The translations under genes and the position numbers were made by a program. The notes under the pieces are model-generated. The model was not told where the DNA came from and ran no database searches. It worked only from the letters and a program-made list of their open reading frames with translations. Of a stretch of 64,000 bases of DNA, positions 18,040 through 27,022 are shown in pieces (position 1 is the stretch's first letter; every line of letters begins with the position of its first letter). Origin of the DNA: Kaistella flava (ex Peng et al. 2021) (GTDB lineage Bacteria > Bacteroidota > Bacteroidia > Flavobacteriales > Weeksellaceae); contig NZ_CP040442.1 in assembly GCF_015191005.1 (NCBI RefSeq), positions 2,666,001 to 2,730,000 on the forward strand, given 5' to 3'.

Positions 18040-20163
18040 ATGAGTGCTAATACCAAAAATTTACGAAATGTGGTTTTGCTCGGACATTCCGACAGTGGTA
18101 AAACTACATTGATTGAAACCATGTTGTACGAAGGCGGGGCGATTAAGCGCCGTGGTAGTGTAGAAGGTCAAAACACGGTGAGCGACAATACTGATTTAGA
18201 ACATGAAAAAGGGAAAACGCTCTTTTCCCACCAAATGTTCGTCAACTGGCGAAATAATAAAATCAACGTGATTGATACGCCGGGATTTGATGATTTTATT
18301 GGCGAAGTAGTATCTTCTTTAAAGGTTGCAGACACCGCGATTATCGTTTTAAATGCAGCCAATGGCGTGGAAGTAGGAACTGAACTCGTTTGGGAATATG
18401 TTGAGAAATATCAGACTCCTGCGATATTCGTGATCAACCAGATGGATCATCCGAAAGCCGATTTCGATAAAACTTTAGAACAGGCAAAAGAACGTTTTGG
18501 AACCAAGCTTCTTCCAATTCAATATCCTTATAATTCAGGCGAGAATTTTAATTCTATTATCGATGCCTTAAGAATGGTGATGTACGTATTTCCAGCAGAT
18601 GGTGGGAAGCCGGAGAAAAAACAAATTCCGGATAGTGAAATCGACAGAGTTAACGAAATGCATAATGCTTTGGTAGAAATCGCCGCTGAGAATGAAGAAG
18701 GTTTAATGGAGAAATATTTTGAAGAAGGTTATCTTTCTGAAGAAGAACTGGCGAAAGGAATTACCATCGCTTTAGCCAAACAACAATTCTTTCCAGTATT
18801 TGTAACCAGTGGTTTAAAAGATATGGGAAGTGGCCGACTGATGGGATTCCTTGATGACATCGCGCCTTCTCCTGCCGAAAGACCTGCCAGAAAATTAGAA
18901 AATGGCGATGAAGTTTCTTATAACTCCGATGATAAAACAACGATTTTTATTTATAAAACGATTTCTGAACCACAAGTTGGAATCATTTCTTATTTCAAAG
19001 TTCTAAGTGGAACTTTAAAACCAGGCGATGAATTGGTGAATGCTGAAAATGGTGAAACCGAACGTATTTCTCAATTATTCGTGGCGGTCGGAAAAGACAG
19101 AATTCCGGTGAATGAATTGGTTGCCGGAGATTTAGGCGTTACCGTTAAATTAAAATTTGCGCGTTCAAACCACACTTTAAATTTAAAAGGATTAGACCGA
19201 AAAGTTCGTCCGATGGAATTCCCGGAAAGCAGAATTAGAAAAGCAATTTATACCGATGCTGCTGCCGATATGGAAAAACTGGTAACAGCTTTACATAAAA
19301 TTCAGGAAGAAGATCCAACATTGAAAGTGGAACAATCTTCTGAATTAAAACAAACGATTCTTCATGGTCAAGGTCAATTGCATCTGGATTTAGTGAAAGA
19401 AAGATTACAGGATGACTTTGGTGTAAAAATGAATTTTGCCGAACCGAGGATTTCCTATCGAGAAACCATTACCGGAAACGCTGATGCCAATTATCGCCAC
19501 AAAAAACAGTCCGGCGGTAATGGTCAATTTGGTGAAATCCATATGAGAGTAGAAAATTTCTACGATGGAATGGAAGAGCCCACTGGCTTTAACATTCGAC
19601 AAAAAGAAACTGAAGATCTACCTTGGGGCGGAAAACTTTCTTTTTACTGGTGTATCGTCGGCGGCACCATTGATAACCGTTATATCGGCGCCATTAAAAA
19701 AGGGATTATGCAACAGATGAGCGAAGGTCCGCTGACAGGTTCCCGCTGTCAAAATATTCGGGTAATTATTTATGATGGAAAAATGCACAGTGTAGATTCG
19801 AATGATATTTCTTTCCAACTGGCTGCGGCTGGTGCTTTTAAAGAAGCATTCCATCAAGCAAAACCTCAACTTTTGGAACCAATGTATTCTGTAGAAATTC
19901 TTTGTCCTGATGAAGATACCGGCGACGTGATGGGAGATTTACAAACCCGACGTGCGATTATTTCAGGAATGGATTCCGAAGGTCATTATCAAAAAATATT
20001 GGCAGATGTTCCATTGGCAGAATTACACGATTACGGTTCTACGCTGCGTTCCATTACTGGTGGTCGTGCGAAATTTACGATGAAGTTTGCCGATTACCAA
20101 TTGGTTCCTTCGAACGTTCAGCAAGATTTAATTAAAAAACATGCTCAGCTAGAAGAAGCTTAG
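18040..20163 (+). CDS. Elongation factor G paralogue, EF-G2 type
   Basis: 707 residues with all five EF-G domains. The G domain has altered motifs: P-loop GHSDSGKT (usually AHxDxGKT), DTPGFDDF, and NQMDH in place of NKMD. The N-terminal block IKRRGSVEGQNTVSD resembles my recollection of Bacteroides EF-G2, a starvation-induced translocase reported to work without GTP hydrolysis. This is probably not the housekeeping fusA, which usually lies with rpsL/rpsG. An exact function here is inference. Confidence 0.82.
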   Translation: MSANTKNLRNVVLLGHSDSGKTTLIETMLYEGGAIKRRGSVEGQNTVSDNTDLEHEKGKTLFSHQMFVNWRNNKINVIDTPGFDDFIGEVVSSLKVADTAIIVLNAANGVEVGTELVWEYVEKYQTPAIFVINQMDHPKADFDKTLEQAKERFGTKLLPIQYPYNSGENFNSIIDALRMVMYVFPADGGKPEKKQIPDSEIDRVNEMHNALVEIAAENEEGLMEKYFEEGYLSEEELAKGITIALAKQQFFPVFVTSGLKDMGSGRLMGFLDDIAPSPAERPARKLENGDEVSYNSDDKTTIFIYKTISEPQVGIISYFKVLSGTLKPGDELVNAENGETERISQLFVAVGKDRIPVNELVAGDLGVTVKLKFARSNHTLNLKGLDRKVRPMEFPESRIRKAIYTDAAADMEKLVTALHKIQEEDPTLKVEQSSELKQTILHGQGQLHLDLVKERLQDDFGVKMNFAEPRISYRETITGNADANYRHKKQSGGNGQFGEIHMRVENFYDGMEEPTGFNIRQKETEDLPWGGKLSFYWCIVGGTIDNRYIGAIKKGIMQQMSEGPLTGSRCQNIRVIIYDGKMHSVDSNDISFQLAAAGAFKEAFHQAKPQLLEPMYSVEILCPDEDTGDVMGDLQTRRAIISGMDSEGHYQKILADVPLAELHDYGSTLRSITGGRAKFTMKFADYQLVPSNVQQDLIKKHAQLEEA

Positions 20164-20239
20164 TTAAATAAGAGCCAAGGTAAAAGTGAAAGAGCCACGA
20201 TTTTTAAGTGAATGGTCAATTTTTAAATGTGATAAAAGA

Positions 20240-20267
20240 AAAACCTCGACGCAAGCCGAGGTTTTTT
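20240..20267. terminator. Bidirectional terminator, 26-bp hairpin repeated at 36264
   Basis: AAAACCTCG and CGAGGTTTT flank an 8-nt loop; A- and T-tracts on either side make it work in both directions between the convergent EF-G2-like gene and the outer-membrane-type protein gene. The same 26 bases occur inverted at 36264-36289. Confidence 0.8.
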
Positions 20268-20289
20268 CTATATCAGATTGTTGATCTTA

Positions 20290-20799
20290 TTATTTTGAAA
20301 GATCAAATGAAACTCCAACATTCATCTGGAACTGATTGTTCAGGTTTTTGTACACTTTATCTTTATCGCTGTATTTAGCGAAAGGAACTTGTGCTTCAGC
20401 AAAAAGACCGAAACCTTTATCAAAGAACATTCTCGCTCCTAAATGACCACCAAAGTTTTTAAGACCTAAATTAAGACCTGGATAAACATCGATATTTTCC
20501 GGTAATCCTAAAACACTACCAAGATTTGCATTGAATCTCGCTTTAATGTCAAAGCGATCACCAAATGAAGGTTTGTCAAAACCTTCGATTTCTTTAGCAC
20601 CTAATAAATATCCGGCTTGTGCACCAATGGAGAAACTTTCTCCTAAACCGAAATCTGCCGAAGTCATAATTCCTGTTCCACCATTTTGCAGGTTTGCACC
20701 GATTTGGTAACGCGTATCACCAGCTCCTTTGAAAGCGTCAGACTGAGCATTTGCAATTCCGAAAACTGCAATCATTGCAGATAAAAATATTTTTTTCAT
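20290..20799 (-). CDS. Secreted beta-barrel-like outer membrane protein, unknown
   Basis: 169 residues from the ATG at 20799; an upstream in-frame ATG at 20838 would place 13 residues before a clean signal peptide (MKKIFLSAMIAVFGIANAQ) and is less likely. The mature part alternates hydrophobic and polar residues with Gly turns (SFSIGAQAGYLLGAKE, FGLFAEAQVPFAKY) and ends NQFQMNVGVSFDLSK, the look of an eight-stranded barrel. No named family. Confidence 0.72.
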   Translation of the reverse strand: MKKIFLSAMIAVFGIANAQSDAFKGAGDTRYQIGANLQNGGTGIMTSADFGLGESFSIGAQAGYLLGAKEIEGFDKPSFGDRFDIKARFNANLGSVLGLPENIDVYPGLNLGLKNFGGHLGARMFFDKGFGLFAEAQVPFAKYSDKDKVYKNLNNQFQMNVGVSFDLSK

Positions 20800-20852
20800 A
20801 ATTTCTATGTTAAATTTTACGGGTGCAAAGATAAACATTCTGTGTTTTATAT

Positions 20853-22094
20853 TTATTTCTTTGAGATTTTATACAGCTTTCCAGTGTCAGTAATGGCGTA
20901 GAGGTTTCCATCCTGTCCACTTAACACATCACGAAAACGCTCTTTTGTATCTGCCAACAGCCATTCTTCGCCAACAACTTTATTATTTTTTATCACTAAA
21001 CGGATAATTTTCTCACCACTCAAACAGCCGAGCATCATATTATTTTTCCATTCGTCGATATTTCCGGTATAGAAAGTAATTCCACTCATTGAAATTGATG
21101 GATCCCAATAATAGACGGGCTGCTCAGTTCCCTCCTTCTGCTGAATTCCTGCTCCCACTTTTTTCCCGCTATATTCAATTCCATACGTAACATCTCCCCA
21201 ACCGTAATTTTTTCCGGGTTGAATTAAATTAACTTCGTCGCCACCTTTTGGTCCCATCTCGGCTTCCCAAAGCTGTCCTTTTTCATCCAGGGCTAAACCT
21301 TGTGGATTTCGATGTCCGTAAGAATAAATCTCTGGTTTATATTTTGAATTTCCAAGGAAAGGATTTCCCGGCGCCGGTTTTCCATCTTTCGTAATTTTTA
21401 AAACTTTCCCTAAATACGCCATTGTATTTTGTGCTAATGGTCTTGTTTCCAGATCTGAACGTTCGCCAGTACTTACAAAGAGATTTCCGTCTTTATCAAA
21501 AACCAGTCGACTTCCGTAATGCAACTTACCATCATAAGTTGGGGTTGCTCTAAAAATAACTTGTGGATTTTCAACTCTTTTTTCATCAGCAGAAAGTTTT
21601 CCTTTCCCGACAGAAGTGTGATTTCCACCTGAAACAGGTTCGGAGAAAGTCCAGTAAATCATTCTGTTATTTTTAAAATCAGGGTCAAGTGCAACATCTA
21701 ACAAGCCACCTTGTCCATTTGGATCAACTGTAGGAAAACCTCCCACTTTAGTAATTGTTTTTCCGTCTGCCGTAACAATATTCATGAAGCCTGATTTTTC
21801 TGTAATCAAAAATCGACCATCAGGTAAATTGATAATTCCCCAAGGTTTTCCTAATGCTGAATTAATAACTTCCACTTGATAAGCAGTTTTTGTTTTTAAA
21901 CCTTCAGCTCTGGTTTGATTTTCAAAGGCTGGTTTATAGGTAGGTGAATTTTTCTCGGCAGTTTCAGGATTTGGTAATTGATCTGCTGATATCACACTGT
22001 TTCTATCGACAGTTGAAGTTGTAGAATTTCCAGAACACGCAGCCAAAAATGAAAAAGCGGTAATTGCTGAGATTGACAAGATTGAATATTTCAT
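20853..22094 (-). CDS. PQQ-dependent sugar dehydrogenase-like lipoprotein
   Basis: 413 residues. Lipoprotein signal (LAACSGN, Cys at about 20), then a six-bladed propeller of the glucose/sorbosone dehydrogenase family: KPWGIINLPDGRFLITEKSG, GGLLDVALDPDF, HYGSRLVFDKDGNLFVSTGER, YSYGHRNPQGLALD and GPKGGDEVN. Such enzymes oxidise aldoses in the periplasm with PQQ and Ca2+. No PQQ synthesis genes are in the window. It is divergent from the BlaI-type repressor gene and shares its intergenic region. Confidence 0.88.
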   Translation of the reverse strand: MKYSILSISAITAFSFLAACSGNSTTSTVDRNSVISADQLPNPETAEKNSPTYKPAFENQTRAEGLKTKTAYQVEVINSALGKPWGIINLPDGRFLITEKSGFMNIVTADGKTITKVGGFPTVDPNGQGGLLDVALDPDFKNNRMIYWTFSEPVSGGNHTSVGKGKLSADEKRVENPQVIFRATPTYDGKLHYGSRLVFDKDGNLFVSTGERSDLETRPLAQNTMAYLGKVLKITKDGKPAPGNPFLGNSKYKPEIYSYGHRNPQGLALDEKGQLWEAEMGPKGGDEVNLIQPGKNYGWGDVTYGIEYSGKKVGAGIQQKEGTEQPVYYWDPSISMSGITFYTGNIDEWKNNMMLGCLSGEKIIRLVIKNNKVVGEEWLLADTKERFRDVLSGQDGNLYAITDTGKLYKISKK

Positions 22095-22174
22095 TGGTAA
22101 TTGTATTTAATGATTTATTATTGACAACAAAAAACATTCCTCGTTATCACTTTTAATAAAGATACAAAAATATC

Positions 22175-22227
22175 TTGTGCATTTAAAAAAGTTATTCTAC
22201 ATTTGTAGAGTTAGATATAAATTTGTA
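22175..22227 (+). promoter_or_regulatory. Promoter overlapped by two BlaI/MecI-type operators
   Basis: TTG at 22175-22177, then after 20 nt TACATTTG (22198-22205), a consensus promoter. The same bases form TACATTTGTA (22198-22207), an exact TACAnnTGTA BlaI/MecI operator, with flanking C and G extending the symmetry. A second site TAAATTTGTA (22218-22227, one mismatch) follows, centred 20 bp later, about two helical turns. Repressor bound here would block its own promoter. Confidence 0.75.
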
Positions 22228-22230
22228 GAA

Positions 22231-22599
22231 ATGAAACAGAAATTAACCGAAGCCGAAAAACAGATCATGGATATTTTATGGGAACAGAAAGTTGCTTTCA
22301 TGAAAGATATTTTAGAAATTTATCCTGACCCAAAACCCGCTTCAACAACGATAGCAACGCTTCTAAAAAGAATGCAGACGAAAAATTTAGTAGGATATAA
22401 AACCTTTGGCAACTCAAGAGAGTATTTTCCTAAAGTTGATAAGGAAACGTATTTCAATCAGGAGATGAATTCGATGATTGACCGTTTTTTCAATAGTTCC
22501 GTATCGCAATTTGCTTCATTTTTCGCTTCCAATAAAAAGCTTTCACAAAGCCAGTTGAAAGAACTTCGAGAGATCATCGATCACCAAATAAAAGAGTAA
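22231..22599 (+). CDS. BlaI/MecI/CopY family transcriptional repressor
   Basis: 122 residues from ATG 22231; upstream in-frame codons from 22177 run through the promoter and operators, so the longer form is rejected. It has a winged helix: LTEAEKQIMDILWEQKVAFMKDI, then KPASTTIATLLKRMQTKNLV (recognition helix and wing), and a C-terminal dimerisation helix. A BlaR1-like protease normally inactivates it by cleavage. It stands 4 nt before the M56 gene, with self-operators upstream. Confidence 0.92.
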   Translation: MKQKLTEAEKQIMDILWEQKVAFMKDILEIYPDPKPASTTIATLLKRMQTKNLVGYKTFGNSREYFPKVDKETYFNQEMNSMIDRFFNSSVSQFASFFASNKKLSQSQLKELREIIDHQIKE

Positions 22600-22603
22600 A
22601 AAT

Positions 22604-23968
22604 ATGGAAACACTTATTTTAAAAATCACCCTTTCTTCCTGTTTGCTTATTGGTTTCTATTATTTATTTCTAGAAAAGGAGCGGATATTTAAATTCAATA
22701 GGATTTATCTTTTGGTTGCCTTACTATTTGCTTACGTAATTCCTTTTATTCCTTTTGATTCTACTTTTATCGCAAAAGGTCAATCCAATTTAATAATTGG
22801 AGAACCCGTTCAGGATTTTCAACAAATCAATATAATAAAAGATGCAGGTATCGATTGGATTAAATTTTTACTTGTTTTTTATGTCGCGGTTTCTATTTTC
22901 TTTTTAATCAAATTTATCTACTCTATCGTTAAGATTAAATTTTTGAAAGGTGAAAAAAGAAACTACAGAAACCAGAACATTCTGATTATCGATAAAAATT
23001 ATGCTCCGTTCAGTTTTTTGGACACCATTTATTTTAGCAGAAAACATTTAGTCAATGATCAAATTGATGAACGCATATTTCTACACGAAAAATGTCATAT
23101 CGTTGAAAGACATAGCGCTGATATTTTGTTTTTAGAATTTTTAAAAATATTTTCATGGTTTAATCCAGCCTTATTCTTTTTCAAAAAGGCAATGATCACC
23201 AATCATGAATTTCTGGCTGATGAATATGTTTTGCAAAATAATTATGACATCAGTAACTATCAACATTTAATTTTAAATGAAATTAAAATTTCACAAAGTT
23301 CTAATCTTACACACCAATTCGATTTTAATAACACCAAAAAAAGATTTATTATGATGACTTCTAAAAACTCCAGATTTACTTGGTTGAAGAAATTTACTCT
23401 TCTTCCAGTCCTCGCCATTCTATTTGTGCTTTTTACTAAGAAAGCAAATGCACAGACTGAAACATCTGCTATTGCAGAACCTACTCCTCTTCAAAATGAA
23501 CAGCAAGATATTGCCATGCCAATTGTTGAGACGAACGCTACAGCAGCGGAGAAAGAGTTCATTGAGGTTTCCAAGAAAATACGAGAAGAATTTGAATTGA
23601 AGAAAGATACAATAAAGAAAAAACAAGATGTCGCAACACCAGTTCCACCGTCACAAGCAAAATTTACAGGAATTCTACCACAATTTCCAGATGGAATTAA
23701 TGCTTTTAGAACTTTAATTCAGACCAATTTTGATACTTCTGTTGTTAAAGATCAAAAAGGTGTAATAAAAACAGTCATTTATACGAAAATCGACGAAAAT
23801 GGAAGGATGACCGACGTGTTAGCTGAAGGTCCAAACGAAACATTTAATAAAGAAGCAGAAAGAGTGGTAAAACTAATAAGTATCGACCATGTTTGGAAAC
23901 CAGCAACGGAAGATGGCCAACCAGTAAACTATAGATTTACGCTTCCTTTAACAATGCAGTTTCAATAA
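22604..23968 (+). CDS. M56 (BlaR1-like) metallopeptidase with TonB-like C-terminal domain
   Basis: 454 residues. Membrane segments lie at about 4-20, 34-50, 88-110 and 262-278. Zinc site HEKCH (161-165) with a second acidic motif HEFLADE (201-207) lies in the cytoplasmic loop, as in BlaR1. The outer part is not a penicillin-binding sensor but a linker plus a C-terminal domain of TonB type (DENGRMTDVLAEGPN... to the end). It is presumed to receive a signal outside and cleave the BlaI-like repressor. The inducer is unknown. Confidence 0.88.
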   Translation: METLILKITLSSCLLIGFYYLFLEKERIFKFNRIYLLVALLFAYVIPFIPFDSTFIAKGQSNLIIGEPVQDFQQINIIKDAGIDWIKFLLVFYVAVSIFFLIKFIYSIVKIKFLKGEKRNYRNQNILIIDKNYAPFSFLDTIYFSRKHLVNDQIDERIFLHEKCHIVERHSADILFLEFLKIFSWFNPALFFFKKAMITNHEFLADEYVLQNNYDISNYQHLILNEIKISQSSNLTHQFDFNNTKKRFIMMTSKNSRFTWLKKFTLLPVLAILFVLFTKKANAQTETSAIAEPTPLQNEQQDIAMPIVETNATAAEKEFIEVSKKIREEFELKKDTIKKKQDVATPVPPSQAKFTGILPQFPDGINAFRTLIQTNFDTSVVKDQKGVIKTVIYTKIDENGRMTDVLAEGPNETFNKEAERVVKLISIDHVWKPATEDGQPVNYRFTLPLTMQFQ

Positions 23969-24003
23969 ACCGCAATAGATTGAGTTAAAAAATTCGAGAA
24001 AAT

Positions 24004-24819
24004 ATGTTTAAACAATTCATAAAAATAGCTTCGCTATTCGCCTTTAGTTTCGTCTTCTCCCAAAATAAAAGTTTCGTTTATGAATTAAAATTCAAACCGA
24101 ATCCGACAAAAGACAGCATCGCTACGGAAAAATTTGCGTTAGATATCAATGATGGGAAATCAATGTTTAGAACATTAAAAGACAAAGAAGCAGATTCTAC
24201 TTTTCATGCTACGAAGAGACTAAGTTTTATGACCACTTCTTTTAAGGATTTCAAAAGTGTTTCGAAAGATCTGAAGACAAGGGAAACGAAGAAATTTATC
24301 AACAACTTTCAAAAACTCGTTACCGTTAAAATCGATGAAGAACTAATTTGGAATATTGAGAAAGAAACGAAGGAAACGTTAGGAATGAAAGCTCAAAAAG
24401 CAACTACAACTTACGGTGGCAGAAAGTGGACCGCGTGGTTCACCAATGAAATTCCATTGCAAGAAGGACCTTATGTTTTTCATGGATTACCTGGCTTAAT
24501 TACTGAAATTAATGACACTCAAAATGATTATACTTTTTCATTAGTTCAAATTAAAAACTCCGATCGCAAATTGTATGAGAAAGAAAAAGCGTTACCCGTT
24601 TCCTGGAAACAATATGAAAAATTAGCACTGGATTATTATTCAGATCCGACCCGGGAAATAAATGGTAAAAATGCAGGAGGACCAGTTTTAATGAAATGGG
24701 TTGATGAAAAGGGCAATGAATTGATTCCTAATTTTAAAGAAATGAACGAAAGGGAGCAAAAAGAAATCCGCGAGAATAATAACCCAATTGAGTTAAATCA
24801 TAAAATCTTCTATAAATGA
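24004..24819 (+). CDS. GLPGLI family secreted protein
   Basis: 271 residues. Signal peptide FKQFIKIASLFAFSFVFSQ; the family-naming motif GLPGLI is present at 161-166, preceded by TYGGRKWTAWFT and IPLQEGPYVFHG. It probably lies in the periplasm or on the outer membrane. The family has no known function. It follows the M56 gene by 35 nt on the same strand and is the likely effector or sensor partner of that module. A strong terminator comes next. Confidence 0.88.
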   Translation: MFKQFIKIASLFAFSFVFSQNKSFVYELKFKPNPTKDSIATEKFALDINDGKSMFRTLKDKEADSTFHATKRLSFMTTSFKDFKSVSKDLKTRETKKFINNFQKLVTVKIDEELIWNIEKETKETLGMKAQKATTTYGGRKWTAWFTNEIPLQEGPYVFHGLPGLITEINDTQNDYTFSLVQIKNSDRKLYEKEKALPVSWKQYEKLALDYYSDPTREINGKNAGGPVLMKWVDEKGNELIPNFKEMNEREQKEIRENNNPIELNHKIFYK

Positions 24820-24841
24820 AGCACTTACGCTTTTTAAATTA

Positions 24842-24872
24842 AAAAAGGAGTAAATTCAATTTACTCCTTTTT
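24842..24872 (+). terminator. Terminator after the BlaI-M56-GLPGLI module
   Basis: Perfect 14-bp stem AAAAAGGAGTAAAT / ATTTACTCCTTTTT with a 3-nt loop. It resembles the hairpin after uvrB at 26969. Confidence 0.85.
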
Positions 24873-24943
24873 ACAATATTGCTTTTATAGACACTTTCAA
24901 TCTTGCAGACGAGCATTATAAATTCCACCTCTTTTCTTTTCCG

Positions 24944-24951
24944 TATTTTTG
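24944..24951 (+). promoter_or_regulatory. TAnnTTTG box of uvrB, 4 nt from the ATG
   Basis: TATTTTTG ends 4 nt before the uvrB ATG, the same spacing as at pabB. A leaderless transcript is predicted. No matching TTG box at 17-23 nt is seen. Confidence 0.45.
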
Positions 24952-24955
24952 CAAG

Positions 24956-26947
24956 ATGAAATTCGAACTTCAATCAGAATACAAACCTACAGGCGATCAG
25001 CCAACTGCCATAAAGAAATTGACCGAAGGCCTTGAAATCGGTGAGAAATACCAAACTCTTCTCGGAGTTACCGGTTCCGGGAAAACTTTTACGGTAGCCA
25101 ATGTGGTGAACAATACGCAGAAACCAACTTTGGTTCTGGCACATAATAAAACTTTAGCGGCGCAATTATTCATGGAATTCAAAGAGTTTTTTCCAAATAA
25201 TGCCGTGGAGTATTTTGTGTCTTACTATGATTATTACCAGCCAGAAGCGTTTATCGCTTCTACCAATACTTATATAGAAAAGGATTTATCCATTAATGAA
25301 GAAGTAGAAAAATTACGACTTTCGGCCACGGCGAGTTTACTTTCCGGCAGAAGAGATGTTTTAATTGTCGCTTCTGTTTCGTGTATTTACGGTGTTGGAA
25401 ATCCCGCAGAATTTGAAAAGTCATTAATTTCTATTGAGAAAAATCAAAAAATAACGAGAACAAGTTTGCTTCATGATTTGGTGAATGCTTTATACTCAAG
25501 AACTTTACATGAATTTACGCGTGGAACATTCAGAGTTAAAGGTGATGTGGTTGATGTATTTCCGGCTTATGCCGATAATGCTATTCGGATTCAGTTTTTC
25601 GGTGATGAGATTGAAACCATTCAAAGTTTTGATCCTTTATCGGGAAACGTAATGGATAACTTTGATGATATTAAAATTTATCCGGCAAATCTTTTTGTTA
25701 CGTCAAAAGATACGCAAGTAAGTGCTATTCGCGAAATTCAGGATGACATGGTGAAGCAGGTCGATTTCTTTAATGACATTGAAAAACCTTACGAAGCAAA
25801 ACGTTTACAAGAACGTACGGAACTCGATTTAGAAATGATGAAAGAACTCGGCTATTGCAGCGGAATAGAAAACTATTCCCGATATTTTGACGGAAGATTG
25901 CCTGGTTCAAGACCGTTCTGTTTATTGGATTATTTTCCGAAAGATTACTTGATGGTCATCGATGAAAGTCACGTTACAATTCCACAGGTTCATGCGATGT
26001 ATGGTGGTGACAGAAGCAGAAAAGAAGTTTTGGTAGAACACGGATTTAGACTTCCAGCAGCGATGGATAACCGTCCGTTGAAGTTTCCAGAGTTTGAAGC
26101 GATACAAAATCAGGTCATTTATGTTTCTGCAACTCCCGCAGATTATGAACTTGAAAAAAGTGGTGGCGAATATGTAGAACAAATTATTCGTCCAACCGGA
26201 TTGCTCGATCCTGTAATTGAAATTCGTCCTTCTTTAAATCAAATTGATGATTTAATGGAAGAAATTCAAAAACGTGCAGAAGTTGATGAACGTACTTTAG
26301 TTACGACTTTGACTAAAAAAATGGCGGAAGAATTAACCAAGTATTTTACCAAGTTCGGAATAAGAACACGATACATTCACTCAGATGTGGAGACTTTGGA
26401 TCGTATTCAGATCATGCAGGACTTACGTGTTGGTTTATTTGATGTTTTAGTCGGAGTTAACTTATTGAGAGAAGGATTGGATTTACCGGAAGTTTCCCTG
26501 GTCGCTATTTTAGATGCGGACAAAGAAGGAATGTTGCGTTCCCGAAGATCAATGACGCAAACCGTTGGTAGAGCCGCGAGGAACCTTAATGGAAAAGCGA
26601 TTCTGTATGCCGATAAAATGACGAAATCAATGCAGGCAACGATTGATGAAACGCTTTATAGAAGACAAAAGCAGATGGAATACAATGAAAAGCATGGCCA
26701 AGTTCCGACTGCTTTAAATAAAAAAATATCTGAAGTAATGGTGGGAAGAAGTAAAGATTTCCCAGATGAAAAATATACTCAGAAAGAAATCTTGAAACAA
26801 GTTGCAGAACAAAAAGCGAAATATGGTGGAGAAGGCATAGAGCAGCTTATTGGTGAAAAACAAAAAGCCATGGAAGCCGCTGCGAAAAACCTGGACTTTA
26901 TAAAAGCTGCAAAATTAAGAGATGAAATTAATGCGCTGAAAGCTTAA
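24956..26947 (+). CDS. uvrB: Excinuclease ABC subunit B
   Basis: 663 residues, full length. N-terminal GDQPTAIKKL, Walker A TGSGKTFT (about 39-46), the beta-hairpin region VEYFVSYYDYYQPEAF that inserts between DNA strands, DEVD-like box IDESH, helicase motif VGRAARN, and a C-terminal UVR motif (LIGEKQKAMEAAAKNLDFIKAAKLRDEI) for UvrC contact. It verifies damage in nucleotide excision repair after loading by UvrA. Confidence 0.98.
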   Translation: MKFELQSEYKPTGDQPTAIKKLTEGLEIGEKYQTLLGVTGSGKTFTVANVVNNTQKPTLVLAHNKTLAAQLFMEFKEFFPNNAVEYFVSYYDYYQPEAFIASTNTYIEKDLSINEEVEKLRLSATASLLSGRRDVLIVASVSCIYGVGNPAEFEKSLISIEKNQKITRTSLLHDLVNALYSRTLHEFTRGTFRVKGDVVDVFPAYADNAIRIQFFGDEIETIQSFDPLSGNVMDNFDDIKIYPANLFVTSKDTQVSAIREIQDDMVKQVDFFNDIEKPYEAKRLQERTELDLEMMKELGYCSGIENYSRYFDGRLPGSRPFCLLDYFPKDYLMVIDESHVTIPQVHAMYGGDRSRKEVLVEHGFRLPAAMDNRPLKFPEFEAIQNQVIYVSATPADYELEKSGGEYVEQIIRPTGLLDPVIEIRPSLNQIDDLMEEIQKRAEVDERTLVTTLTKKMAEELTKYFTKFGIRTRYIHSDVETLDRIQIMQDLRVGLFDVLVGVNLLREGLDLPEVSLVAILDADKEGMLRSRRSMTQTVGRAARNLNGKAILYADKMTKSMQATIDETLYRRQKQMEYNEKHGQVPTALNKKISEVMVGRSKDFPDEKYTQKEILKQVAEQKAKYGGEGIEQLIGEKQKAMEAAAKNLDFIKAAKLRDEINALKA

Positions 26948-26968
26948 TTTATCTCCACAAAATCATAT

Positions 26969-27007
26969 AAAAAAAGGAGTGAATTATTGAAATTCACTCC
27001 TTTTTTT
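26969..27007. terminator. Bidirectional terminator between uvrB and a lipoprotein gene
   Basis: A 17-bp stem (AAAAAAAGGAGTGAATT with its complement) and a 5-nt loop. A- and T-tracts serve both convergent genes. Confidence 0.85.
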
Positions 27008-27022
27008 ATTTTAAAGATCCAA

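Noticed and set aside
22177..22230. N-terminal extension of the BlaI-type repressor
   Set aside because: It would cover the promoter and both operators; the winged helix starts normally at 22231.
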